A DNA stretch of 64,000 bases from Rhea pennata (GCF_028389875.1 NC_084675.1:18810412-18874411), one strand, 5' to 3'. Numbered from the stretch's first letter, positions 40,801-53,700 are shown. Numbers and translations: made by a program. The notes: generated by a model not told the origin, from the letters alone.

Positions 40801-43800
40801 CAGCCCACACTGCCCACGGTGACTGCTGCTTGGTACAGGGTACCAACTAGTAAAACTTCTGCTTCTCCAAAGGACTAACGAACCAATTCAAAATTTGCCT
40901 TTGTACAGGGCTTTCTGTTACTTGTCCCACACCATTCCTGAGTTCACAGACAACTGCCTGATCAACATTATGAAAACTGGGGATGATTTTTATGCTACCA
41001 GTGAGACTAACTTCATTAGGAAAATTAATCCACAGACTCTGGAGACACTAGAGAAGGTATAAATGACTGCCGGTTGTAGTTCCTTATGTGCTAATGAGTA
41101 CAATTTCAGACTGACTCGTAAGGCCTCTTGAACATTGGCTGAACACAAAATTGGAAAGATACTTTTCTTCTACTATTTCGCTGCTGACGTAGTCAACTTT
41201 TTTGAAATCATGGTAAAGTGGGACAGTAGAGATATCGATCTTTGAAGGAGTTACGAGTTCACACGTACTTTACGCTGTTCAAAGTATAAATCTCAGGCAG
41301 GTGAGGGAAAAGCCGGGCTTTTGGCAATTTCATTTGTACATAATCTCACAAAGTTGCAGGCATAATGCCATATCTCGTGCTTATGACAGACATCTGATTA
41401 TTTTGGATTATTCTCATTTTTATGCTCCTATAGTTACCGTTATAACAAACCGAGTGATTAACAATAAATTCAGTAGGTCAATTATATCACTACTTTTCAA
41501 GTACCTTATGCAAGACATTACTTAATTATTAAAAGCAAATCTTGACATATTAAAATACGCATTGATTTTTTTTTTTCTAGCAAGAAGTACAGTTTGAGTA
41601 AAATTCCAAGCCTTAGAGAGAAAAGAAATCTTTTTATTCTAGAAAATTGCTAGACTCACAGCCCTATTGAATAAATTGCATTCAGGATGGAATGGGCATT
41701 TGCAGAGTAACTTCTTTAGCCAATCCCTCTGTTGTGTTACAGAGCTAGAAGGGAGAGATGAATGTAATTCAGATTCTATAACTTGTCCTAGCCTTAAATT
41801 AGGAAATCATCTGAGTGGCTGCTTAAGTCATTTGACTTAAATGTTTAAACTTCGAGCCTTTTTGAATGTGGGGCACCAACAGAAGGCTGACCAGAACTAG
41901 AAAGCTAGTGGACTGCATAGTGTTACCTGTGGTGTTCAATATTTTTCCTTAGCTATCTCTAATACCTCCTGTTATGTCATTTGCCAGGTTGACTATAGCA
42001 AATATGTAGCTGTAAATGTGGCAACTTCTCACCCGCACTATGACAGTGCTGGAAATGTTCTCAACATGGGTACTTCCATAGTTGATAAAGGAAAGACAAA
42101 ATACATTTTATTTAAGATTCCTTCGTCTGTGCCAGGTAAGACAGGACTGCTATCAATATTTCTTAGAAGCTCGTTAGCAATTTCTTCTTTTCTTCCTCTT
42201 GAGAGGTTGTGATACAAGTCTTCTAAAAATCGATTGTGTTTATTTTCCTAATGTTAACCTAGTGTGAGCTTAATGAATTTAACTGCTTAGCTTGTCTGGG
42301 CAATTGCTGTTAGAAATGTTCCTATTAAGTACTACATAAGCAGGCTATTTCATTAGGAAGAACACTGCTTTTAAAAGAGTTTGTCTCCATTTGTAGCTTT
42401 CCACCCTGTATTGTGATGTGTTGATGGAGGATGAACAGAAACACTTTTCTCTATCAGGCAGTATCTTATAATTGGAGGTCGTAAATTTTACTTCTTCTTT
42501 ATAAATAAAAATGCTTTAAAATGCTGATACTGCAATAATAGGGAAGCATAATACCTAATAATACCTGATTTAGAGTTCATTCCTTACTAACCTGGCCTAT
42601 GCTAGGCCTTGCTGAAATACTGTTATTTTTTTCACACAGCAGATCACTTGCTCTTTTCCCTACAACACAATTCTTTAACTTTCTTGGTTTAACAACAGCT
42701 GCTAATATGATGTCTGTCCTCTTGCCTGAATGATCAAGAGGTCTTTCATAGTTGAAAGATAAGTTCATCATTAAGCCTTTCTATCTGGGGCTGAAAGACA
42801 GTCAATAGAGATCAAATATGGACATCTTTTAACAAAAAGTTCACACCCATGGGCCATTTGAGTCCCTTGGAAAAATGCTAATTTAATTGAACAACTTTAT
42901 CCTCTGTGTTGGAATTTCTGAAGACAGTAGCCAATGGAATCAAATACTGAGGCGTGAGGTCTCTGTCTAAATGCGTATGGTGCTGTGATCTTACTGGCTT
43001 CATTCAGACCAAACTTTGCTGCTAATTCTGCAAGAGGGAAAGGGACATGTTCATAATGGGAAAAGGCAGACAACTGAAAGAATATCCTCCATATGTGGGA
43101 GTAACACAAGCACAACTACTTGCTTGCAATTTAGTATAAATACTTTATTTTTATTGTTTATGTTCAGAAAAAGAAAAGAAGAAATCTTGTTTTAAACACT
43201 TGGAAGTGATGTGCTCCATTCCTTCTCGCTCTCTTCTACATCCAAGTTACTACCACAGCTTTGGAATCACAGAAAATTATATTGTCTTCATAGAGCTGCC
43301 ACTCAAACTAGATATTGTCAAAATGGCAACTGCTTATATCCGAGGTGTGAGCTGGGCTTCCTGCCTTGCCTATCATAAGGAAGATAAGGTACTTTTTCTA
43401 ATGCTGACAACGGAGCTAGCCAGGCCAATAAACGCTTTCACTCTGTTCTGACTTTCATCTGGTTCATTAATTTCAGTAATCCCACTTTTTTCTTCAATCC
43501 CTCACTTTCATGCTGTACTTTTTTTTGTTTTTAGAAATTGTATGTTTTTGAATACTATCCCCATATCCAGAAATTTCACAAATAAATGCCTGATTCTGAA
43601 GTGCTTGAGAAAGACAATACTATTTGGCATTATTTGGCCAAGACAGAAAATAGTGTGGATAAGATCTGCTCTAGATCCATGGTATCAGATAGAAAAGCCA
43701 GGTTGGTGGAATTCCCTGGATCCAACAAAACGATGGTCTTTCATTGTGGAAACTGAAGAAGAAAACTGCTTTCTGAGGACCTTATTTCCACATGCTATGG

Positions 43801-46800
43801 CTATCAATACATAGGGCATGTTGGGGCGGAGGGTACCAGTGGAGAGCATGCAAAGACTCTGGCCTGAGGCAGAATGATGCAGCTTAAAAGCAGGCTGGGA
43901 ATTTTCCAAGTTTTAGTGCAAAACTTCAATCCTCAGACCAGCCCAAACACAAGAAGGTGAAGAAGTGCTTTAAACTCATTTTACATTTTTTCTACATTCC
44001 TACATTTTTTGGTCTTTAAGTTAGTATCTCTTGTCTTCTAGTAGCAAATCCTGAATTCTTAACAAGCTTCAGTAGAAACAAACAATGCACTAGATCATAG
44101 ACGACTTGTAGTAGAATAAAAATTCTATGAAGTAACTATTTGTTGCTCATGAATGGTTTTAAACATCAGTTTGTTTGCTGTATTTCAGACTTGGTTTCAC
44201 TTTGTAGACAAGAAGACCAAAAAGGATGTGTCCACCAAGTTTTATACTGATGCTATGGTGCTTTATCACCATGTTAATGCTTATGAAGAAGATGGCCATA
44301 TTATTTTTGATGTTATTGCCTATGCAGACAATAGCCTGTATGATACGTTCTATTTAAAAAACTTAAATAAAGACTTTGAAGAAAACACCAAGCTTACCTC
44401 TGTGCCAACCTGCAAGAGATTTGTTGTTCCTCTGCAGTATGACAAGGTAGAAAGAAAATGGCTTTTTTATCCATTCTTCGATCAGTAATTTAAAATACAT
44501 TAATGTAATGGGTGAATTATTTATTGTCAGTTCTTGTGTGCAAATTTCTGATTCTTTGAAAATAACATGTTCACAAAGTATGTAGGAGTTTTGTTTGCTT
44601 TTTGTGAGAAATGGCATTGAACAGTTAGACATAGCGTTACGTGGATCTAGGTTCTGATATTTTCCGTGATGGAGAATATTTTAGCATATATATTTTTAGC
44701 ATATATAATTTTCTTATCAGTGGGATTATTTGTAAAATTCTATCAAATATGAGCAGATATATCACCTTGGATGTTGATTGGCAAGGCATGCATGAGGTTT
44801 TGAGTAATCGGTCTCTTCCACTTTACTGGAAACCTGTATAAAATGTACTCACACTCCCAACTGTTGCAATAGCTTCATTAAAATTAGAAGATTTCATTTA
44901 AATGTGAGATCTACCAGCGAGAGGAAAGATCTTATCTATCAAATATGAGCAGATATATCACCTTGGATGTTGATTGGCAAGGCATGCATGAGGTTTTGAG
45001 TAATCGGTCTCTTCCACTTTACTGGAAACCTGTATAAAATGTACTCACACTCCCAACTGTTGCAATAGCTTCATTAAAATTAGAAGATTTCATTTAAATG
45101 TGAGATCTACCAGCAAGAGGAAAGATCTTATCTCTCAGTTTAATTTAAAACATCACTTTACATCATTGTTTGCCAGGAAAAATTTATATTGCCCAGCAAC
45201 TTTGGCAAGTTTCTGCCTGATGCATTTGGAATGGATAATACTTTTTCTTACTATTTCCTAGAATCTTGCTTTTGTTAATGTCTCAAAAACAATCATGTAA
45301 CAATGTCAGACAATGTGTTGTATCACACCAAATATCCAACTTACACTGCAATCTTAAGTATTCAGTGACAGTGTACTGAGAAAGTACTATTCAAGCTATG
45401 AATGTAGCTTTTCTTTAAAAGAAATACTGGTGTTTACTCATTTTAGCAATATAAAATAGCATCACTTTATTACATACGCTGTCTACCTCATATTGTGCTT
45501 ACTTAGAATATTACTAGAGTGAGATATTGGCAAACTGAAAACAGGAATGTGTACCACCTATTTTTTGCATTTGATCTTGTAGCAGGTGCAAAAGCATAAC
45601 TTCTGATGACTTTTAGTGTGAATTTGATATCTGACTCGACTCCTTTAAACCCACCTTCATAAATTAAATTCACAAACTATGTAATCCATTTATTGTGTTT
45701 TTTAGCCATGTCCACATAAACCTTTGTAAAGGATCACAGTGATTCAAAATGATTAAGCTACGCCCTGTTAAAATCATAGAACAAGATTTCTAATGAAATG
45801 GTCAAAGTCTAATGTTACAGTGTAAATGCCATTAAGAAGCAACTTCTTGAAGCTGTATTATTTGTTTAATCCTCAAAATGTAGATATTAATATCAAACCT
45901 CATGAAAAATCTATATTAGAAGCATATTCTTAAAAACACATTAGGTTTTCAGCATATGTCTTTTTCAGGATGCAGAAGTAGGTTCTAATTTAGTCACACT
46001 TCCATCTACTGCAACTGCTGTAAAAGAAAAAGATGGCAGCATCTATTGCCAGCCTGAAATATTATGTGAAGGTGAGACATTCATTAAACAATTCTCAAAT
46101 ATATCCTCTTACACATAGGTGCATTCTAATACTGTCTAATAGCTGTTTGGCATATGTAAGATCTTCTTAAAACTAAAAGAAATGAAACTTTTAAATAATA
46201 TATTTTGTGTAGATTTTGATGATGTCTTTCTCCTCTTCCATTACTTCCTTCCATTGAGTCTATCCAATAATATAAGACCCTGGATTTGCACAGTAGTTCA
46301 GGAAAGATTCACAGGCAGAATGCAGAAATCAAGATCGTAATTTGGGGCATAAATGAATTATTGATACTGACATTGATAATGGTGCGCCAGTTCTAGAAAC
46401 ACTTATATTTAAAAAGTTTAAAATATCATTGCGTCAAAGACAGAGATCTTAAGCATGCAAATTGTTGAGATCTCTCTATTCTAACTGATGACTGCAAAGC
46501 CAAAAGGAGGACAAATTGCAAAGAATGTCACGGATATGGCAAATACTGATTACGAAAAAAAAATCCCAGAACTTTGATCATCCTAGTAGTCTTGAATGAA
46601 TGAAGTTCAAGGAATTCATCTCTCAGATGTTTATCAAAGGTGAAATTGTTGACATGTTTGAAATTAAATCAATTTTGTATTGATATAGGATCCCAACTTT
46701 GATCTTATAACCATTAATATGGCTTGCAAATCTACCTACTATAAAGAGTAACTTCAGTTAAATCTACCTGTTATAAAGAGTAACTTCAGTTATGATGTGC

Positions 46801-49800
46801 TGTATTTTATAAAGACTGCCTTTGAAAGTGGATTTTAAGCTTTTTTTTGAAGTTGTAATCTCATGTATATATGAAAACAGTAATCTCATGTATTTATGAA
46901 AAAATGAAATATAGTACTCATAATTTCTAGTATAATGAATCCTTAAGAATGCATTTTTTGAAGTCACAACCCAAGCTTAATCATGCTGCGTTAATATCCA
47001 TCTTCAGCTTTTTAGAAATACATACCAAATCTGTTCAACACCTATTTTAAATGCTGCTAAAGTATTTCGTAGGACAACATTTCCTGAAGATTGTCATACA
47101 TAAATATGCAATTAATCTTTTTCTTTTCCCTTGTGTTTCTAAGTCTTGAGTTTTATTTTACCCAGGGATAGAACTGCCTCGCATCAACTATGACTATAAT
47201 GGCAAGAAATACAAATACGTCTTTGCAACAGAAGTCCAGTGGAGTCCTGTTCCTACAAAGGTACAATTAACGTTTATAAAGCCAGGAACTATATTTATAG
47301 AACACAAATCTAATTTAAGCAGTTATAGTAGAACCTGCTTTATCAGTCTGGCCCCAAATATATCCTAATCTGCAGTAATATATGCAAATTAAAATTGTGT
47401 GGGTCTCTGGCCAGAAACTGCTAAATCTTGGTTCTCCTCTGAACACAACTGTACTAGAAACAACCCCCTCCCTTTTTTTTTAACAAGTTAAAGCTTCTAC
47501 AGGACAACAGTGCAGTTAAATACTGTATTCATAAATTTAGCACTTGAAAGCAGGAGGATGAAAAGTTGGACATACATGTTACCTTAACTATATGACTGAA
47601 AACAACCTCACTGGGCCAAACTAAATAGTCTCACTGGGTCAAACTATCAGCCAGTATAAGACATTTTTTCTTAATTTTATTAGCTTAAAATCTGGAACAT
47701 TTTGTTAAAACACGTAGTTCCATAAGTAGCAGAGCAAATGAAGACTGCTGTCTTACGAAGTGTCTTGAAATTGGATTCTCTGGCATTCAGTAGTGCGTGA
47801 GTTTCCATCAAGGCTTTTCCCATTGCTGGGTTATTCACATGAAGAGAAGTATGAATTGTTGAAATTCTAATAAGAGTAAGCTCATGTTGCACCATTTCCC
47901 TCAAGAAGCACTAATAAACTCAGGCTTCCTTACCCACTTTCATATTTCCACAAAGGCTGTTGGAATACATACAATGGTTTCTGAGACCTCCACTTCTCTG
48001 CTAAATAGGGCTGAGCTTCTGTTACTGTGTCAAAAGCCACCAAGGAAAGAGTAGTAGAAAGGAACAGGAGTACTAGACAGACATACATCTGTATTAAATA
48101 AGTTTTCTGTTTCCTTTAGGAAACCCAACTAAAAAAGAATTATCTCATTTTTTAGAAAGTGTTATCTTTTGCTAGAGAACTAGTTGTGGATTAGAGGAAA
48201 GCAAATGCATCATTTCTGTATGCATGATGCCAGCTTTTCAAGAGACAGCTTAGAGTACTAACAGATTAATATGCAATGTATTATTAACTAGATTAATATG
48301 CAGTGCATTATTAACTGAAGGTAAGAGTATTGTAGAGACAAACTTGCACTTAATAATTATTGTTCCATGAGAAGTGACTATAAGGCAGAGTAAAATTGAG
48401 TTCACGGTTGCTTCTTGTGTATAATTATCACAACTGATTATGAAATAAAGCTGGATTTCTATATGATGCAAGAAAATTTATTGCAGCACATTTGACAATA
48501 GCTCAAGCAAATCTGCAAGTTTGTGATTTCCAGTACAGATAATCCCTGCTTGACTTAAATATAATCAAAATTGGTGTTAGAAGGTTTTTTTTCCATGAAT
48601 GCAAGCACAGCAACAACCATGTATGATGGTAACGGTTATCAGGGAAATGGCTGTTGTCTTAGTTAGAGGAGAAAATTCAGATTCTTCCATGGGTTGAAAT
48701 TAATTTGAATACTTCAATTTTTGTATGGAAGTATTCTTCTGATTAAAGTTCAGAGGGGAAAAGAATAGAACTGCATCTGGATGGGTAGAGAGAAGGCTGT
48801 AACAGAAATGAACTGAAAATGCCTTGTCTTCCCAGTGGAAATTGGTTTGGTCAGGCAGCTGGCCCATTAAAGAGATCAAAATCTGTGCTCAGTTCCTTCT
48901 GTTAATACCAGTATCTATGTGGAATTCTTGCCTCATTGGTTTTGTCTTTACACATCACTATTAAGAGCTTTTGCTCTGTATGTATCCTCTACTTAACAAA
49001 ACCTCAGTGTTGATAAACACTGAGGTAACAACAAAAGGAAAATAATTTACAGGATTAGAAATTGGAAGGTTTAAATCCTGTTCCCCGTTTTACTACAGAA
49101 TTGTAGTGAATTGGGGCAAGTCACTTAAATGTTCTGTGCCTTGTGCACTTCCTCTCTTTAGTGAGGGTGTTAGTTACTAATGATACAGGATTCTCTCATG
49201 GTCTGCTAGTATTTCTAAAATACTTAAAGTCCATAAATGAAAGGTCCGATTATAATATAATAAAATAGTATCAATGCCTCTTTTAAGACCTTTATAGTAG
49301 AACAATCTCTATAAAATAAAAGTAAGATTTTGAGATTATGCAGCCATTAAATATGATTCTGAAGTTTAACATTTTCCAGATGTTTCCTTCTTGTGATGCC
49401 ACATGCCTTGTTGCTCCTTAACTCCTAGCATTGATCCCCCATGCTAGCACTCTGTTCCTGTTGTACCTTTGGAATAAACCACTGGTTTACTGTTTTTTTT
49501 TTTTTTTTCCTTTGGTCACAATGATTTAGATTGTAAAATTTCATGTCCAGACAAAGGAAACGCTCCACTGGGGAGAAGACCATTGCTGGCCATCTGAGCC
49601 CCTTTTTGTTCCCAGCCCTGATGCGAAAGAAGAGGATGATGGTAAAGAAAAGGAAAACATTTCAAAAGTTGGGGTTACATTTAATTTTTACATTAAATCT
49701 TAGAAGTTTTGTTGTTGTCAGTTATAACAAGCAAGTTGGTTCAGTGATTGATGTTTCTGCAGTGAGATTGAAACTAGCACGAACTATTTTACTCCTGCAG

Positions 49801-50521
49801 ACAAAAAACAACACAACCCGTAGACCAGAAATCAACTTGAGTAAACTCCCAAGCTAGCTATAAACAATAAAAACAGCACTGCTCAGGACTCCTCAGATAG
49901 CTACTTGGGGCTGGTATTTATCAAGCAGTTAGAGAAGCTGGAGCTTTAGGAAGGCAGTGTTAGAGCTCAGAACATGAAGCAGCACTGCAAGCATCCCTGT
50001 CGTCTCTATCCGGTTCTGTTCTGGGGTGACTCCCTGCAACGGTAGATGACAAAGAGCTGAAGGGACGTGCCCCAAGCTTCACAACTCAGCTGCCAACAAA
50101 ATTGCTGGGAACACAGTTCAGGGTTTGTTTGCTTCTTTCCTTCCTAATGAACTGTAGACAGATGAGAAAAGGACACAGAAGAGAACCACTGATGAGTTCT
50201 TCAGCACTCTGTCAAGACTTCATCCAGTAGGCACTTCGAGTTTGTATCCTAAAACTCTTAGGAAACAAGATTTTTTTTCCAGATACTGTTATCTTTTCTG
50301 TTCAATTTAACTAGTATGTCCTTCTAATTCTTCATTTTTATGTTACAGGTATTGTTTTGACCTGTATTGTGATGTCTGATCCAAACAAAACACCCTTCCT
50401 ACTTGTTTTGGATGCTAAAACATTTAAAGAATTGGGTCGAGCCACAGTAAATGCAGAAATGCATCTGGACCTGCATGGAATCTTTATACCAGAGAAACAC
50501 GTGAAGACTGAGACTGAGTAA
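34768..50521 (+). CDS. BCO1: BCO1, beta-carotene 15,15'-dioxygenase (complete, 11 exons)
   Basis: A cytosolic non-haem iron enzyme of the carotenoid cleavage dioxygenase/RPE65 family. It splits beta-carotene at the central 15,15' bond with O2 into two retinal molecules, the entry step of vitamin A supply. Eleven exons join to 1581 nt, 526 residues plus stop, the length I know for the avian enzyme. The four iron-binding histidines of the family are present: H172 in TSHPHYD, H236 in SYYHSFG, H307/308 in [12 protein letters not shown], and H512 in LDLHG. No frameshift or stop is seen. In chicken, variants near this gene (older name BCMO1) alter muscle carotenoid content. It lies head to head with PKD1L2 and upstream of GAN in the same direction. 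BCO2 is excluded by the N terminus [15 protein letters not shown] and the gene neighbourhood. Confidence 0.97.
36458..36482. repeat. Perfect hairpin, 11-bp stem and AAA loop
   Basis: TTCTGGTGTAA and TTACACCAGAA flank three As, in BCO1 intron 1. The unit aaaattacac also recurs just upstream at about 36434. Confidence 0.85.
36580..36635 (+). mobile_element. CR1 LINE 3' tail fragment
   Basis: The last 55 or so bases of a CR1 element (tagatgatctcctgaggtcc, then a ttccaacctt stretch) ending in two attctatg octamers, in BCO1 intron 1 in the sense orientation. Confidence 0.92.
37809..37937 (+). CDS. BCO1: BCO1 exon 2
   Basis: It encodes [20 protein letters not shown], then [15 protein letters not shown], the family signature L-x-R-N-G-P and H-W-F-D-G. 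The acceptor is gtttatag|GT and the donor G|GTAAGT. Both ends are phase 1. Confidence 0.97.
39637..39766 (+). CDS. BCO1: BCO1 exon 3
   Basis: It encodes [20 protein letters not shown], then [17 protein letters not shown]. The acceptor is ttgtcag|GT (phase 1) and the donor AA|GTAAGC (phase 2). Confidence 0.97.
40909..41056 (+). CDS. BCO1: BCO1 exon 4
   Basis: It encodes [20 protein letters not shown], then [20 protein letters not shown]. The acceptor is ttgtacag|G (phase 2) and the donor AAG|GTATAA (phase 0). Confidence 0.97.
41988..42135 (+). CDS. BCO1: BCO1 exon 5 (iron ligand H172)
   Basis: It encodes [20 protein letters not shown], containing the first iron-binding histidine, then [17 protein letters not shown]. 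The acceptor is ttgccag|GTT (phase 0) and the donor G|GTAAGA (phase 1). Confidence 0.97.
43168..43388 (+). CDS. BCO1: BCO1 exon 6 (iron ligand H236)
   Basis: It encodes a lysine-rich loop ([11 protein letters not shown]), then [20 protein letters not shown] with the second iron histidine, and [19 protein letters not shown]. The acceptor is tgttcag|AA (phase 1) and the donor AAG|GTACTT (phase 0). Confidence 0.97.
44189..44446 (+). CDS. BCO1: BCO1 exon 7 (iron ligand H307/308)
   Basis: It encodes [20 protein letters not shown], then [20 protein letters not shown] with the third iron histidine. The acceptor is tatttcag|A and the donor AAG|GTAGAA. Both ends are phase 0. Confidence 0.97.
44739..45130. 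repeat. 196-bp tandem duplication in BCO1 intron 7
   Basis: Two abutting copies, 44739-44934 and 44935-45130, starting tctatcaaatatgagcagat. By eye they differ at one base (cagcgagagg versus cagcaagagg). About 290 bases after exon 7; no part is coding. Confidence 0.93.
45969..46071 (+). CDS. BCO1: BCO1 exon 8
   Basis: It encodes [20 protein letters not shown], then [13 protein letters not shown]. The acceptor is tttttcag|GAT (phase 0) and the donor G|GTGAGA (phase 1). Confidence 0.97.
46728..46791. repeat. 32-bp tandem duplication in BCO1 intron 8
   Basis: The unit begins aaatctacct and ends acttcagtt. The copies 46728-46759 and 46760-46791 differ at two adjacent bases (ac versus gt). About 70 bases downstream another short unit (taatctcatgtat) also occurs twice (about 46856-46895). 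Confidence 0.85.
47166..47260 (+). CDS. BCO1: BCO1 exon 9
   Basis: It encodes [20 protein letters not shown], then [11 protein letters not shown]. The acceptor is ttacccag|GG (phase 1) and the donor AAG|GTACAA (phase 0). Confidence 0.97.
48263..48316. repeat. 27-bp tandem duplication in BCO1 intron 9
   Basis: The unit agattaatatgcaatgtatt continues to ttaact. The copies 48263-48289 and 48290-48316 differ at two bases. Confidence 0.85.
49001..49026. repeat. Perfect hairpin, 11-bp stem and GATA loop
   Basis: ACCTCAGTGTT and AACACTGAGGT flank GATA, in BCO1 intron 9. There are no mismatches in the stem. Confidence 0.85.
49530..49641 (+). CDS. BCO1: BCO1 exon 10
   Basis: It encodes [20 protein letters not shown], then [17 protein letters not shown], the family P-x-E-P-x-F-V-P motif. 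The acceptor is atgatttag|A (phase 0), with a long T-tract upstream (49492-49508). The donor is G|GTAAAG (phase 1). Confidence 0.96.
50349..50521 (+). CDS. BCO1: BCO1 exon 11 (iron ligand H512 and stop)
   Basis: It encodes [20 protein letters not shown], then [20 protein letters not shown] with the last iron histidine, and a short acidic/basic tail ending ETE with TAA at 50519-50521. The acceptor is gttacag|GT (phase 1). Confidence 0.97.
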
Positions 50522-53500
50522 AATGCTGTTTATCCTATCATATGGCCTGAGACAACTTTTTTACTGAATGTGGAATAATCTGCCTTTCACCATTCAGGAC
50601 AAACTTATCTTCTGACAAAAAATTACTATATATAATCTCCTAAATAACTATATATAATATCTTATAAGAGATAGAAATAACTTTTATTACAATAATGATA
50701 TGCACAATTGGTCCATAACTATTCCAAAAAAAGAGTCATCAGTATTTTGAAAAGTGCTAATGTTGTGTAAAATTTGCGGAGCAGGGAATAGGAGAGAAAG
50801 TTAAAAAGAAATTTTTCATTTCAGTAGAATATATTTTTTTTGCAGCAAATGGAGTACTGTATTTATAGTATGATATATGGCATGAGTCATGTTGTCTGCA
50901 GCTCCTGTAATTTTTTTGGATTGTCTCAAGACTGCAGATCCTGGTGAAAGTTCTCCACTGCCAGAGAAAACCTCAAAGTAAACTATCTGCTATGATACTA
51001 ATAATTCATGGCAAAGCATTTTGTTGGTGCTTGATTTCTTAAACTCCACTATAACCAAAGTTAAGTATTATACTAAGGTGCTACATCAATTTATAGCCTA
51101 CAAAATCTGCTTTACTAATAGTTTTATGGTATAATTTTTCCTTTTTATGATGACAAAAATAAATAACTTGAAATAGAATATACGGTTTTATGTAGCATTA
51201 AGTTAACACTTTAGCAGTATTGAGTCCTAGTATTATAAACAGTTTGTATTTAAATCAGTTTTGCCTGGGGAGAGTATCTGATATGACATTTAAAGTAATT
51301 AGATGATTACACTGTCTAAAAGATAAATAGAAGGTAATATTTATTAATATTGTTAATTGTCTTTTTGTCTCTTTGTTAATAACAATATGCATATGAATGA
51401 GAAGAGTCTATTTCTAGCATAACTTAAATATACACGTTCAACAAATTGTTTAGGTAAGAGAGCGAAAGACTTAAATTAGACCTTATCTGAACCACTCAGT
51501 AGCTAAAACTACAGTCTGCTGTTTTGGAATTTGGGGCATGGATTTTGCTTTAAATGACAGCTCTTGTTCTTTAAGTTGTTTTTTTCCTATTTTAGATACT
51601 TTTACTGTTGAAGAAAACTAGCTATCCATGCTCGGTGTTCATTTGGGCTGTATGTATCATCACATGATTTGGGTTCAATATATCCATCATCCTGGTGTCT
51701 CTGCTACTTGCTGTTTTTTACAGGTAGAAAACAGAATGCAACCATTGTCACTTACTGTGTACCCATCAGATGAGAATCTGGCCTTTGGTGACTTGTTCAT
51801 GATTGCATAAAATGTTTAGGGCAGAGCAGAAATTGAACCAGCATCTCCCACAGTTCTTGCTTGCACTGTAACAACTGTACCTCCCTTTCTCTGCTTACAT
51901 CTTTACAGTTTGTAAGTATAAAGAATATACGGCCTATTTTTAATGTAGAAAATGTCACCATGGTCTGAATCTAGAATCTAGAGTTTAAGGACAGTTTAAG
52001 GACAGTTTAGGATGTTTAAATATTTATATATTCCATAAAATGGAAATAAACACTTCAGCAAAATGTGTCTGCAGAAATAGTCACTTTTGATGTTTTCAAG
52101 GCATATTGCCACTACTATTTAAGAGAAATTTGTCACCTAAAAAAGAAATTTAATTCTATTTTTTATAAATAACATAGAAGCAGGGCTAAAATGGAAGAAT
52201 GATTTCTGACATTGGGAAAGTACCAACTGAAGGACATCAGCTCTGGGGCTGTTCTTTTTTTAATCTGCCTGAGTTTGGATAGAGGAGATATTTGGCTTCT
52301 GAGGAGCTAATTCACATTGGGCAGAAATGACATAATATGGGAATGTCCATCATAAAAATAAATCAGATTTGTTATCTAACATCTAAGAAAGCAAATATGT
52401 TATGTTCATTTAGAAAATAAACTATAAGAGCTTGTTTGTGGTATTATTTTTTAAAGTTTATTTAAAAAACAAAGTGTGCCATATTCACTTGGTCAAAATT
52501 ACACAGGGTGTGATTAGTATGTTTGTTATCAGCCTGAAAAAAAAAGGAACAGTGATGTAAATCTAGATTTGCCAATCTAATTATTCAATCCAGGTCCTAC
52601 TGCGCCAGAAACAACGTGGTCCAGACCGTAAGTACGGTTAATCACAAATTTGTTGGAGAATGTTCTCAGCAGCTGCAATAGCAGCCCGATGAAACATTTA
52701 AGGAGAAGACAGTAATCCACAGTATCATTTCTAGGCTGACGTACCCAGGGGGGCATGCCTGTAAGTTTTGCTAAGTGGCTGCAAGGCTTGTGTTTTTTTC
52801 TGTTGTAGCAACACGACAGATGGTAGCGAGTCTCTCATTTGCCGTGCTTCCCTGACATCCTTCACTATGAATGAAATGTTGAGGGACAGAAGGGTTTGAG
52901 CTGTCTTTTGCACCAATTAAAGTCATAAATTAGCGCTGTGAAACCAGTGGAGTTACTGTAATGGCACAGAAAACAATCTAGATGCAGTGACTGCAAATAG
53001 AAATAGTATGGATAAATAGCTTCAATAGATACAAAAAAACAGGAAAGCGTTGAGCAACAAAATCAGGTCATAGGTTTGTATACATATAATTACTTCAAAG
53101 ATATTACAAATGACCTTCTAGCTGGTACCAGTGTGTTTTGTTTGTTTTTAATCAACAGGTTCCATTAAATGGAGCAAATAACCAAAAATAATAATTAATT
53201 TGTTCTGTCAAAGTGGAAATTATCTGTCTCATTCCCTTGTCTCATTGCCCTACATACACAGAAGGAGCAGAAATCAATTAATTTGACCTATTTACTAAAT
53301 ATATATACATATAGAATAATAATAATAATAAAGGAAATACAACCGTGCTTTCCTACTTAATAGTCTGTGCAGGAGGCACCGAAACAAGCCATTTCTTTTT
53401 AAATAACCAGGTTGCTCAATGACAGCTTTCACAAGAGCTTAAACCACTACTCCCTTGAGCTTGCAATTACAAAAGTATTTATAACAACAGGCAGAACACA

Positions 53501-53700
53501 GCTTTTGCCAGCAGTGCAAGATGCAGAGCAGTCTCTGCTTTCATTACGCTCAAGGAGAGCTCTGATCTCTTCTGCTCTTCCTCATTCTGCCATACCTACG
53601 CAGACGGAGGGCATTGACCATAATTACAACCCGGCCAGGAGAAGTGGCCTTCTAATACGTTTAAACGGGTATGTTGTGTTATGCCAGCCACGCGCTGCTG
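50522..53700. other. BCO1 3' UTR and flank, AT-rich, no gene seen
   Basis: It contains the candidate polyadenylation signals, a short direct repeat (tttaaggacag, about 51984-52005), and an (AAT)n run near 53318-53332. I see no coding exon, RNA gene or recognised transposable element. Confidence 0.7.
51158..51163 (+). terminator. Candidate BCO1 polyadenylation signal
   Basis: The first canonical AATAAA after the BCO1 stop, 637 bases downstream. Further AATAAA hexamers occur at 52045 and 52357, so the true 3' end is not settled by sequence alone. Confidence 0.4.

Noticed and set aside
43389-44188. Read-through of BCO1 exon 6 and open frames in BCO1 intron 6
   Set aside because: The donor AAG|GTACTT and the next acceptor join exons 6 and 7 in frame with the conserved protein; the intron frames carry no homology.
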